Source: Acidobacteriota bacterium (GTDB lineage Bacteria; Acidobacteriota; Terriglobia; Terriglobales; Acidobacteriaceae). From it: a stretch of 35,731 bases of DNA. Shown piece after piece: positions 1 through 7,900 of this stretch. The position numbers and the translations under genes were made by a program. The notes beneath the pieces are model-generated. The model worked only from the letters and a program-made list of their open reading frames with translations. It was not told the DNA's origin and ran no database searches. How positions within the stretch are numbered: the first letter of the stretch is position 1; every line of letters begins with the position of its first letter. The stretch is taken from positions 1 to 35,731 of the forward strand of contig JAJYVU010000036.1 in NCBI GenBank assembly GCA_021791875.1, given 5' to 3'.

Positions 1-20
1 GGAGGAAAGTTCAGAACCAA

Positions 21-68
21 AAACTGTAAAGGATGTCCCGAGACAAACTGTAAAGGATCTATAGGGAC
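21..68. repeat. Two 14-bp direct repeats, possible insertion-sequence end
   Basis: AAACTGTAAAGGAT occurs at 21-34 and again at 45-58, a 24-bp period. GTCCC at 35-39 faces GGGAC at 64-68. No gene lies here. Repeated short motifs near an end are known for some insertion sequences (for example the IS21 family), so this could be an element end whose body lies left of the window. That is inference, because no transposase is visible. Confidence 0.4.
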
Positions 69-115
69 TGGACACTTCTTTTGCTTGAGTGGGGGACAGA
101 AGTAATCTTTCCTCC

Positions 116-190
116 ATGCCAACCAGGCTTCGGCGGTTCCACCATTCACGGCAGACGCATTTCATCACATTTGCCTGCTGGCATCGCCGG
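116..190 (+). pseudogene. Fossil N-terminus of a REP-associated tyrosine transposase (RAYT, TnpA-REP family)
   Basis: From the ATG at 116 the frame reads MPTRLRRFHHSRQTHFITF followed by ACWHRR. This is the characteristic start of RAYT proteins (R-L-R-R-F, then H-F-I-T-F, where the first catalytic region of the IS200-like Y1 transposases begins). After about 25 codons the similarity stops and the frame enters the hairpin repeat at 206-241. The HUH motif and catalytic tyrosine are missing, so it cannot be active. RAYTs mobilise or maintain REP palindromes, so a REP-like hairpin right after the fossil fits. The match is judged by eye. Confidence 0.6.
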
Positions 191-205
191 TCGAATTTCC
201 GCGGG

Positions 206-241
206 TGGCCCATTCAAGCCCGGTTTTGGCTTGAGTGGGAG
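206..241. repeat. REP-like palindromic repeat, copy 1
   Basis: The arms CCCATTCAAGCC (209-220) and GGCTTGAGTGGG (228-239) form a 12-bp stem with one G-T pair and a 7-nt loop CGGTTTT. The whole 36-bp unit recurs at 4702-4737 with about three changes. A partial right arm (TTTTGCTTGAGTGGG) also lies at 79-94. It follows the RAYT fossil, as REP elements often do. Confidence 0.7.
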
Positions 242-300
242 CAGCGCACCTCAACGCTACCGGCTGGCGCGCGTCAGCGTGCATCCGCCTGGAAGGCCAG

Positions 301-744
301 TCAGCGCCCGTCCGCCTCGCACCCCAGCGCTTTCCGCTCCGCCGCATCCTCGGCCGCGCTCGCTTCCGCATGCCCGGTCAGCTTCTTGCGCAGCGCCGCC
401 AGCGCCGGAAAATCATACTTCCGGCACAGCGTCATCTCCCACACATTCCCCGTCTCGCGGCTCACAGCATACCGCCGCAGTGTCGTGTCCGGCCCCGGTG
501 TCGAGGCCTCGCGCAGCACAATGAAGCTCGCAAACCCAGGCAGATAGGGCGCGCCCACATCCATCGTGTCAAACTCAATCCACTGGTTGTTCAGGTCGAT
601 GTGCTCGTGCCTCGCCACCAGCCGCGCCAGTTGCCGCGCCTGCCCCTGCGTCAGCAGACGATGCCTCGCCGCGAGCGCCGCCGGGTTCACCATCACCAGC
701 GCCGCCGCCACCGCCATCACGCTCAATCTCAAAGACTGCTTCAT
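301..744 (-). CDS. Small secreted protein of unknown function
   Basis: This encodes 147 residues that I do not recognise. The N-terminus (MKQSLRLSVMAVAAALVMVNPAALAA) is a classical Sec signal peptide with likely cleavage after ALA at about residue 25. The mature part is charged and polar, without membrane segments. It contains a stretch reading AVSRETGNVWEMTLC, loosely like the 'tG-v-W' turn of PepSY-type domains, but this is too weak to name a family. Two cysteines (in TLCRKY and LGCEAD) could form a disulphide after export. It is divergent from the DUF2461 gene, with a 109-bp shared promoter region. It appears to be a stand-alone gene, and the left neighbour is only repeat debris. Confidence 0.7.
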   Translation of the reverse strand: MKQSLRLSVMAVAAALVMVNPAALAARHRLLTQGQARQLARLVARHEHIDLNNQWIEFDTMDVGAPYLPGFASFIVLREASTPGPDTTLRRYAVSRETGNVWEMTLCRKYDFPALAALRKKLTGHAEASAAEDAAERKALGCEADGR

Positions 745-790
745 GCCATTCCCATCACGCCACTGCCCATCGCAGCAACAACTTCCCCTG

Positions 791-819
791 ATTATGAACG
801 TGATGTAAACCTGTTCTAA
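791..819 (-). promoter_or_regulatory. Candidate sigma-70 promoter for the 301-744 gene
   Basis: On the minus strand TTAGAA (plus 814-819) and CATAAT (plus 791-796) are exactly 17 nt apart, about 45 bp upstream of the start codon. The -10 is good (5/6) and the -35 weak (3/6). Confidence 0.35.
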
Positions 820-841
820 CCAAACCGCAACATGGCGCTGT

Positions 842-847
842 CATAAT
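842..847 (+). promoter_or_regulatory. -10-like hexamer directly before the DUF2461 start (possible leaderless mRNA)
   Basis: CATAAT lies 6 nt before the GTG start at 854, and no Shine-Dalgarno sequence is present. If used, transcription would begin at or very near the start codon. No convincing -35 is visible. Confidence 0.3.
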
Positions 848-853
848 GATGCG

Positions 854-1618
854 GTGTCCGCTGCCTACTCGCCAACCTCGCACTCCGAGCACGTCGTCCC
901 CCACTTCCATGACGAAGCCCTGCGGTTCCTCCGCGGCCTCCGCCGCAACAATCGCCGCGAGTGGTTCGAGCCCCGCCGCCCCATCTACGACCGCGAAGTC
1001 AAAGCCCCCATGCTCGCCCTCATCGAGGCCGTCAACGCCGGCATGATGGACTACGCCCCGGATCACATCCGTCCCGCCAACCGCATCATGCTCCGCATCT
1101 ATCGCGATACCCGCTTCTCCGCCGACAAGTCGCCCTACAAGCAGCACATCGCCGCCTGGTGGGGCCGCTCCGACATGGAAAAAACCTCCGGCGCAGGCTA
1201 CTACCTTCACCTCAGCGGTACTGAGATGATCCTCGCCGCCGGCGTCTACATGCCCGCCAAAGACCAGCTCCTCGCCATCCGCCGCTACCTCCTCGATCGC
1301 CACCAGGAGTTCCGCTCCCTCATCGAAAATCGCGCCCTCCGCCGCCGCTTCAGCCTCCACGACCCCAATGCCCTCACCCGCGACCCCAAAGGCTTCCCCG
1401 CCAACCACCCCGCCGCAGAGTACATCCGCTGGCGCCAGTGGGGCGTCACCGCCGCCCTGCCCGCTGAAGCCGCCCTGCACTCGGCCCTCCCGCGCACTGT
1501 CGCCGCCTACTTCACCCTCGCCGCTCCCCTCGTCGATTTCCTCAACCGCGCCATCGCGCCGCCCTCGGCAGAAAACCGCCTCAGAAAGCCCTCTCTGCCA
1601 CCCCTCCCGCTCTACTAG
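854..1618 (+). CDS. DUF2461 family protein
   Basis: This encodes 254 residues. The family is recognised from a sequence typical of DUF2461 (TIGR02453): an N-terminal FLRGLRRNNRREWFEPRRP block (about residues 25-44), then IMLRIYRDTRFSADKSPYK (about 78-96), then a G-A-G-Y-Y-L-H-L strand and G-V-Y-M-P motif. The biochemical role of the family is unknown. It is cytoplasmic, with no signal peptide or membrane segment. The frame starts at a GTG with no clear ribosome-binding site but with CATAAT just upstream. No ATG follows before the conserved block, so the GTG is the best available start. The proline- and leucine-rich C-terminal tail is probably unstructured. It is monocistronic in context: a divergent gene lies on the left and a 466-bp gap on the right. 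Confidence 0.85.
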   Translation: MSAAYSPTSHSEHVVPHFHDEALRFLRGLRRNNRREWFEPRRPIYDREVKAPMLALIEAVNAGMMDYAPDHIRPANRIMLRIYRDTRFSADKSPYKQHIAAWWGRSDMEKTSGAGYYLHLSGTEMILAAGVYMPAKDQLLAIRRYLLDRHQEFRSLIENRALRRRFSLHDPNALTRDPKGFPANHPAAEYIRWRQWGVTAALPAEAALHSALPRTVAAYFTLAAPLVDFLNRAIAPPSAENRLRKPSLPPLPLY

Positions 1619-1779
1619 CCCAGCGCCACTCCGGTACCCCATCCTTAGTCCGCTGTTGGCGACAGATCGCACTGCACCCTCCCCCCTGGCAGTCATTGCC
1701 GGGCGAAGGCGCCGCACGCCGGTGCGGAGAAATCTGCGCTTCCATCCGCATCCCCGGACCCTCTCTCCGCCCTCCCTGG

Positions 1780-1820
1780 CCTTTCTTTGCGTCCTTTGCG
1801 CCTTTGCGATAGATTTTGCT
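1780..1820. repeat. CTTTGCG-type degenerate intergenic repeat, copy 1
   Basis: The tract contains TTTGCGTCCTTTGCGCCTTTGCG followed by ATAGATTTTGC. A related tract with the same end (GGTAGATTTCGGC) lies at 4770-4860. It lies in the otherwise empty 1619-2084 gap. Translations give basic, low-complexity peptides, which I regard as spurious. Confidence 0.5.
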
Positions 1821-1862
1821 TTTCGCCCGGAAAGCCGCTCGGCCAGCCCCCTCCAAAGCTCC

Positions 1863-1938
1863 GTTTTTCCTCAAAAACAGGCCAAAAACAGCAAAAAACC
1901 CACAAAAACCTGTGGAAACCGGCGTTTTGCCATTGACA
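1863..1938 (+). promoter_or_regulatory. Phased A-tracts and TTGACA upstream of the HU gene
   Basis: Runs of A/T of 5-6 bp are centred at about 1866 (T-run), 1875, 1886, 1895.5 and 1906, a spacing of 9-11 bp that matches the DNA helical repeat. This arrangement is expected to bend DNA intrinsically. A TTGACA hexamer follows at 1933-1938, but the sequence 16-18 nt further on (AAGGTA region) is a poor -10. The first tracts also form a small hairpin, GTTTTT/AAAAAC (1863-1878). A role in controlling the HU gene is inference. Apart from this and the repeat at 1780-1820, I see nothing in 1619-2084. Confidence 0.4.
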
Positions 1939-2084
1939 AAGCTTTCTGCAAGCCGCAAGGTAAACGGCGGAAGGTTCTCTCAAGCCGCATAAACACTGGC
2001 TGTTTTGAGAACGGCACCACCCCCTCGGAGAGCACATCCGCTCCGGGGCGGGAACGACAAAAAGATGTCTGGAGGAATTACCGT

Positions 2085-2381
2085 ATGGCAACTACGATGA
2101 CCAAAACCGCTCTCGTGCGGCACATGGCAGAGAAGCTCGAACTCACCAACAAGCAGGCCGCCGCTTTCCTCGACCTGCTCGCCGAAACCGCGATCAAGGA
2201 AACCAAGAAGAACGGTGTATTTGTGATCCCCGGCATCGGCCGCCTCGTCAAGGCAGAGCGCAAGGCCCGCATCGGCCGCAACCCGCAGACCGGCGAGCAG
2301 ATCAAGATCAAGGCCAAGACCGTCGTCAAGTTCCGCGTCGCCAAGTCCGCCAAGGACGTCATCGCGCCGCCGAAGAAGTAA
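2085..2381 (+). CDS. HU-family histone-like DNA-binding protein
   Basis: This encodes 98 residues, close to the ~90-100 of bacterial HU/IHF subunits. The N-terminal helices (TKTALVRHMAEKLELTNKQA) are followed by a region where VFVIPGIGRLV corresponds to the family's 'v.l.gfG.f' strand. The DNA-binding arm carries the RIGRNPQTGEQIKI motif (about 62-76), including the arm-tip proline that intercalates in DNA. The C-terminal strand is AKTVVKFRVAKSAKD. It probably forms a dimer that bends and compacts DNA. The ATG at 2085 has a strong ribosome-binding site, GGAGGA, at 2071-2076. An in-frame extension further upstream exists but is proline/serine-rich and not family-like. A perfect 9-bp terminator hairpin follows, so the gene is monocistronic. 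Phased A-tracts upstream may matter for regulation. Confidence 0.93.
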   Translation: MATTMTKTALVRHMAEKLELTNKQAAAFLDLLAETAIKETKKNGVFVIPGIGRLVKAERKARIGRNPQTGEQIKIKAKTVVKFRVAKSAKDVIAPPKK

Positions 2382-2407
2382 CTCCAACTCTCTTCCTCAC
2401 GCAGGAT

Positions 2408-2436
2408 AAGGACCGCCCCGTGCGGTCCTTTCTTGT
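2408..2436 (+). terminator. Rho-independent terminator of the HU gene
   Basis: A perfect 9-bp stem AAGGACCGC / GCGGTCCTT (2408-2416 and 2422-2430) with loop CCCGT is followed by the T-rich TCTTGTCT. Confidence 0.85.
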
Positions 2437-2468
2437 CTCTTCTATTTCCTGTCGCGCTGCCTCTGCGC

Positions 2469-2912
2469 TCAGCGCGGCTTCTTCGTCTGATAAATTTGTA
2501 CGCCTTGCACCAAGCCCCGCTCGTGGAAGCGCGACGCGGGAGTGCAATCGCTCACCTTCGGCTGCGCCTTCGCATTCTTGTCAGGAAATCCCTTCGGAAA
2601 CTCAAACACCCGCATCGTAAAGCATGTTCCCGAGCGATCCTGCGCCTTGCTCAGTTCCTCATCCAGTTGCTTTTGCAGCTTCGGAGTCATTGCCTTCAGC
2701 CGCTTCATCTCTTGCGGGCTCAACCCCTGCGCGCCGTCGACGCACTGGCTCAGGTCTTTCACATCCTTGCAGTGCAGTCGAAGACTGCTTGTGCCGATTC
2801 CGGCAAGTTGTATCGTGACGTTCTTCGGCGCGGGTTGCGCCAGCAGCGGCAGGGTGAGAATGGTGGATAAAACCGCGGTCGTGCATGCGGAACCCAACGG
2901 CGATAATCGCAT
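2469..2912 (-). CDS. Small secreted cysteine-containing protein of unknown function
   Basis: With the chosen start this encodes 147 residues. The frame is open up to a GTG at 2972, but the ATG at 2912 is better. It has GGAGGT (plus 2917-2922) 4 nt upstream, and it begins a textbook signal peptide (MRLSPLGSACTTAVLSTILTL...LLAQ, cleavage near residue 26). The mature protein has four cysteines (LHCKD, SQCVD, GTCFT, SDCTP), which could make two disulphides in the periplasm. A lysine-rich helix lies in the middle (SPQEMKRLKAM...LQKQLDEELSKAQ). I do not recognise a family. It lies just downstream of the GT39 gene on the same strand (61 bp from that stop), so the two may share a transcript. Confidence 0.7.
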   Translation of the reverse strand: MRLSPLGSACTTAVLSTILTLPLLAQPAPKNVTIQLAGIGTSSLRLHCKDVKDLSQCVDGAQGLSPQEMKRLKAMTPKLQKQLDEELSKAQDRSGTCFTMRVFEFPKGFPDKNAKAQPKVSDCTPASRFHERGLVQGVQIYQTKKPR

Positions 2913-2973
2913 ACGCACCTCCATCATGCGCCTCACACACTGCGCCCATCCCGCAGCCTCTGTCAACCGCACA

Positions 2974-4587
2974 TCAGTACCAGAACTTCACCTTCGGCCA
3001 CAGCGTTTCCAGGTTCCCGTGCAGCCCCTTGCAAATCAGAATCGGCCCGCGCTCATACGGCTCCACCAGTGGATTCGTATCCCGCGCATACACCTGCACC
3101 GAATCAAACTCCTTCTCATCCGTCGCGATGCTGTCGCCAAAGATGATCATCACCTTGCCCGTCGCCCCGCGCGGTCCCCACAAGAAATAATTCTGGTGCC
3201 CGCTGATCGCCGTCGGAACATCCGGCCGATAAACATTCACCGCGCTCGCGTCGCCGTAATTCTTCGCGTAGATCACCGCTTCCTTGCGCTCCGCCGCCGG
3301 CAGTGACCAATACGCATCGGCCAGCAGATTCGCCTTGTGCCGCCAGTCCAGCATGTCCGCAAAGTACTGCGGCAGCGTCGCCGTCGCACCCGTCTCCATC
3401 TTCGGCGGAGCCAGATGCAGCCGCTGCATGTACGCAATCTCCTTGACGGGTGGCAGCACCGGCAAAATCGCCGGCAGCACCACCGCGGTCAACGCCACGT
3501 TCGCAGCCACATACGCCGGAACCACCCCGCGCCGCAGCCACGCCTTCTGCAGCCATCCATCCCATGCCGCCGCGCCCGCCGCAAAATACAGCGGATAAAT
3601 CGCCGCCAGGTAATAGTCCTTCGCGTGCAGAATCATCATCAGCGGTAAGAACAGCGCATACGTCACGCCCAGGAACCGGAACGTCTTCGCCCTGCGCCCC
3701 GCCAGCAGCCACACCACGCCAGCAATCCACAACGGAGCCATCAGCAACCCAAGCACTTTCACTTGGTTCAGCACAAATGCCACCGGACCCACGTGCACAT
3801 TCTTTCCGTCCACCTGGTCGTTGTGCAGCAGTTGCAGCGTGGCCCACTGGTGATGCACCTCCCAGATCAGATTCGGCAGCGCGATCAGCACTATCAGCGC
3901 AAACCCCACCGCAAACCACTTGCTCAGCAGAATCTTCCTCTGCTCGGTCAGCAGCAGCGCTGCCAGCAGGCACACCAGAAAGAAGACGATCGTCCACTTG
4001 TTCTCTATGCAGAGCCCCGCGGCTGCACCCATCACCACCCACCACCGCGCCACCACCGGCCCCGAACGCACGCCCCGCTCCGCCAGCCTTGCCAGCTCCA
4101 TCAACGCCAGTGCCACAATCGTCCACAGCGCCGGCTCCAGCATGTTCGTCGAAATCGTCGCGTCTATCCCGATCACCATCGGAGCCAGCAGCACGCCCGT
4201 CATCGCCAGCGCCTGCGCCCAGCGGCTGCCGCCCATCCGCCACGCCAGCACTCCCGTCAGCGCCACCTCCGCAGCGCCCGCCAACGACGCAAACGTCCGG
4301 AACAGCGCCAGCGAATGAATCCCGAACACCAGCTCCGAAATCCGCGTCAGCAGCGGAACCATCGGAGGCTGATCCACATACCCCCACGCCAGGTGCCGCC
4401 CGCAAACAATGAAGTACAGCTCATCCCGAAAGATCCCGTACCCCGCGTGCTGCATCACCACCTGCCCCAGCGTCTGCAAACCATACTTCAGCAACCCAAA
4501 CGCCAGCGCCAGCCACAATGCTTGCCGCAGCGCGCTCGACTTCCGCTCCCGCTGCCCCTCCGTCATCCCCTCAATCGTCACCGCCAA
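2974..4587 (-). CDS. GT39-family (ArnT/PMT-like) membrane glycosyltransferase
   Basis: This encodes 537 residues. It is an integral inner-membrane GT-C enzyme that would transfer a sugar from a polyprenyl-phosphate carrier onto lipid, glycan or protein; the acceptor is unknown. Visible features are an N-terminal membrane helix, then the first periplasmic loop GIFRDELYFIVCGRHLAWGYVDQPP (about 52-76). Its acidic D-E pair sits where GT39/ArnT enzymes hold the catalytic aspartate. About ten further hydrophobic segments follow, with LMMILHAKDYYLAAIYPLYF (about 325-345) typical of the family. The soluble C-terminal part (about 400-537) is periplasmic. Start: a TTG at 4587 has GGGAG 8 nt upstream, while the ATG at 4566 (MTEGQRERK) is the alternative. 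The small secreted gene at 2469-2912 lies downstream on the same strand. Confidence 0.87.
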   Translation of the reverse strand: MAVTIEGMTEGQRERKSSALRQALWLALAFGLLKYGLQTLGQVVMQHAGYGIFRDELYFIVCGRHLAWGYVDQPPMVPLLTRISELVFGIHSLALFRTFASLAGAAEVALTGVLAWRMGGSRWAQALAMTGVLLAPMVIGIDATISTNMLEPALWTIVALALMELARLAERGVRSGPVVARWWVVMGAAAGLCIENKWTIVFFLVCLLAALLLTEQRKILLSKWFAVGFALIVLIALPNLIWEVHHQWATLQLLHNDQVDGKNVHVGPVAFVLNQVKVLGLLMAPLWIAGVVWLLAGRRAKTFRFLGVTYALFLPLMMILHAKDYYLAAIYPLYFAAGAAAWDGWLQKAWLRRGVVPAYVAANVALTAVVLPAILPVLPPVKEIAYMQRLHLAPPKMETGATATLPQYFADMLDWRHKANLLADAYWSLPAAERKEAVIYAKNYGDASAVNVYRPDVPTAISGHQNYFLWGPRGATGKVMIIFGDSIATDEKEFDSVQVYARDTNPLVEPYERGPILICKGLHGNLETLWPKVKFWY

Positions 4588-4701
4588 AACCGCACTCCCT
4601 CACGCGCACACTTGTACTTGAGTCCCGTCCCTACCTACGCGCGCAACACCCCATCAGTTCCCACAACCTTCTAATTCCTCCTCCAACACACGAGATCTGG
4701 A

Positions 4702-4737
4702 TGGCCCATTCAAGTCCGGTTTTGGCTTGCGTGGGAA
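4702..4737. repeat. REP-like palindromic repeat, copy 2
   Basis: The stem arms CCCATTCAAGTC (4705-4716) and GGCTTGCGTGGG (4724-4735) surround the same loop as copy 1 (CGGTTTT). It lies in the 343-bp gap between the divergent GT39 and Lhr genes. No transposase is adjacent here. Confidence 0.7.
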
Positions 4738-4769
4738 TCGGCGCAAAGCGTCGACGCCAAATCTTCGTG

Positions 4770-4860
4770 GCCGATCTCTGTGTTCTCTGTGTTCTTTGCG
4801 GTGAGAGGTGTTTTCCCTTCACGCACCTTTGCGTCTTGGCGGTAGATTTCGGCATTTGCG
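4770..4860. repeat. CTTTGCG-type degenerate intergenic repeat, copy 2
   Basis: This is a tract of CTCTGTGTTCT, GTTCTTTGCGGTGAG and ACCTTTGCGTCTTGGCGGTAGATTT units, related to 1780-1820. It fills most of the gap left over by the hairpin repeat. I see no gene in 4588-4930. Confidence 0.5.
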
Positions 4861-4919
4861 TGCGAAGCACGCACCCACCCCGACGGCCACTATTGGCGAA
4901 CAAACAGCAAAACCAGCAG

Positions 4920-4925
4920 TACAAT
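4920..4925 (+). promoter_or_regulatory. -10-like hexamer directly before the Lhr start
   Basis: TACAAT ends 5 nt before the ATG at 4931. There is no Shine-Dalgarno sequence, so the mRNA may be leaderless. The -35 is not convincing. Confidence 0.3.
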
Positions 4926-4930
4926 AAACC

Positions 4931-7900
4931 ATGCCGTACCCGCCCGCCCCCAAAGCCGTTTCCGACGCGCTCGCATGGGCCCACCCCGTCACTCAGGAGT
5001 GGTTCACACGCCGCTTCGGCACGCCCACCGAACCCCAGCAGCAGGGCTGGCCCCACATCCTCGCCGCCACACCCACGCTCATCTCCGCGCCCACCGGCTC
5101 CGGCAAAACCCTCGCCGCGTTCCTCATCTGCATTGACCGCCTCCTCGGCGAAGCCCTCGAAAACCGCCTCCCCGCCGGAACCTCCGTCGTCTACGTCTCG
5201 CCCCTCAAGGCGCTCTCCAACGACGTCCAGAAAAACCTCGAAGCTCCCCTCCGCGAAATCCAGCAACTCGCCCTCGAACGCGGCTACCTCTGCCCGCCCA
5301 TCCGCGCCGCCGTCCGCACCGGAGACACCCCACCCTCCGAGCGCCGCGCCATGCTCAAGTGCCCGCCACACATTCTCGTCACCACTCCCGAATCGCTCTA
5401 CATCCTGCTCACCTCGCTCAAAAGCCGCGAGCATCTCCGCCGCGTCCACACCGTCATCGTCGATGAAATTCATGCCGTCGCTGACGACAAGCGCGGTTCC
5501 CACCTGGCCCTCACGCTCGAACGCCTTGACGCCCTCGTCACCGCCGAAAATTCCCTCACCCCAGGCGCCAGCCTGCTCGCCCATCCCGCGCCGCAGCGCA
5601 TCGGCCTCTCCGCCACGCAAAATCCCATTGAACTCGTCGCCAGCTTCCTCGGCGGCACGCGCAACCCCAACGTCGAAATCGTTCAGTGCGGCCGGCACCG
5701 CACCCTCGACCTCGCCGTCGAAATCCCATCCATCGAACTCGGAGCCGTCGCCTCCAACGCCATCTGGAACAGCATCTACGACCGCATCGCCGAGCTCGCT
5801 AATGAGCACCGCTCCACTCTCGTCTTCGTCAATACGCGCCGCATGGCCGAGCGACTCGCCTTCCAGCTCGCCGAGCGCCTCGGCCAGGAAAACGTCGCCG
5901 CGCATCACGGCAGCCTCTCGCGCCAGCTACGCCTCGAAGCAGAACGCCGCCTCAAGGCCGGCGAAATCCGCGTCCTCGTCGCCACCGCCTCGCTCGAGCT
6001 CGGCATCGACATCGGTGCCGTCGACCTCGTCTGCCAGATCAACTCCACCCGCGCCATCGCCGTCGCCATGCAGCGCGTCGGCCGCGCCGGCCACTGGCGC
6101 GGTGCCACCCCCAAGGGCCGCTTCTTCCCCACCACCCGCGACGACCTCGTCGAAACCGCCGCCCTCATGCGCGCCATGCGCTCCGGTATCCTCGACCGCC
6201 TCGAAATTCCCCCGCGCCCCTTCGACGTCCTCATGCAGCAGATCGTCGCCGCCTGCTCCGCCGAGCCATGGGACGAGCGCACCCTCTACAACGTCTTCCG
6301 CCGCGCCCATCCCTACCGCGACCTCCCCTTCGACGAATACGACCGCGCGCTCACCCTCCTCACCGAAGGCATCGAATCCAGCCGCGGCCGCTACGGCGCA
6401 TACATTCTCCGCGACCGCGTCCATAGCCGCATCCAGGCCCGCCGCGGCGCGCGCATCACCGCCGTCACCAATGGCGGAACCATCCCCGACACCGCGCTCT
6501 TTCCCGTCATCGCCCAGCCCGAAGGCGTCCAGATCGCCACCCTCGACGAGCACTTCGCCGTCGAATCCTCCCCCGGCGACATCATCCAGCTCGGCAACAC
6601 CAGCTGGCGCATCCAGCGCATCGAGGCCGCCGGCCGCGTCCTCGTCGAAGACGCCCAGGGCCTGCCGCCCACGCTTCCCTTCTGGAGCGGCGAAGCCCCC
6701 CAGCGCACCATGGAATTGTCGGAGTTCGTCTCCGGCCTCCGTTCCGAAATCGACCGCCGCACGCCCAACGTCCTCCCCGGCTACATCAGTGAAGCCGCAC
6801 CCGAAGTCGCCGCCACCATCGACTGGCTCAAAGACGCGTGCTGCATCTGCGACTCCGGCGCAAAGCAGCTCATCGCTTATATCGCCGCCGGGCGCGCCAT
6901 CCTCGGCACTGTCCCTTCTGTAACCAACATCGTTGCAGAAAGATTCTTCGACGAAGGCGGAGGCATGCAGCTCATCCTCCACGCGCCCTTCGGTGGCCGC
7001 ATCAACAAGGCATGGGGACTCGCCCTCCGCAAGCGCTTCTGCCGCGGGTTTAACTTTGAACTCCAGGCCGCCGCCACTGACAACGGCATCAACATCTCCC
7101 TCGCCGAGCAGCACAGCTTCCCCTTGAGCGACGTCTTCCACTTCCTCACCACCCAGACCGTCCAAAGCCTCCTCGAACAGGCCTCGCTCGCCTCGCCCAT
7201 CTTCAAATCCCGTTGGAAGTGGGCCGCCAACCGCAGTTTGCAACTGTTACGGTTCCAAAAAGGCAAAAAAGTCGCCCCGCAAGTCCAGCGCACCCGCGCC
7301 GACGATCTCCTCGCCAGCGTCTTCCCGCAGGCCGCTGCCTGCTTTGAAAACATCGAAGGCGACATCCAGATCCCCGACCACCCCCTCGTCGCCGAAGTCA
7401 TGCAGGACGTCCTCGGCGAAGCCATGGACCTCACCGGCCTCGTCAGCATCCTCGAAGGCATTGACTCCGGCCGCATCCGTTGCCTCGCCGTCGACACCGC
7501 CACACCCTCCGCCTTCGCCCACGAGCTCCTCAACGCCAACCCCTACGCCTTCCTCGACGACGCCGACCTCGAAGAGCGCCGCTCCCGCGCCGTCAGCCTC
7601 CGCGGTGCAGTCCCCGCCAATCTCCTCGGCGAAGCCGGCCGCCTTTCACCCCAGGCCATCGCAGAAGTCCGCGAAACCCTCTGGCCAGACATTCGCGACG
7701 AGCACGAGCTCCTCGACCTCCTCCAATCCCTCGTCCTCGTCCCATCCTCCATCTCAGAGGATCCTCGCACCTCTCCCTGGGCTACCTTCTTCACCCGTCT
7801 CGAATCCACCCATCGCGCTTTCCTCGCCAAATGCAACTCCATCAGTTACTTTTGCGCCGCCGAGCGTGCTGGCTGGCTCCGCGTGCTCTTTCCAGAAGCT

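Noticed and set aside
1368..2084. Upstream extension of the HU frame
   Set aside because: It overlaps the DUF2461 gene and intergenic repeats and is Pro/Ser-rich. The ATG at 2085 has GGAGGA and gives a normal-length HU.
2670..2960. Minus-strand overlapping frame near the small secreted gene (2659-2949)
   Set aside because: There is no signal peptide or motif. The frame of 2469-2912 has a better ribosome-binding site and signal peptide.
5927..7243. Long open frame antisense to lhr (438 codons)
   Set aside because: It mirrors the C-ending codon bias of lhr. The translation is Gly/Ala/Asp/Glu-rich without any motif, while the plus strand encodes a complete helicase.
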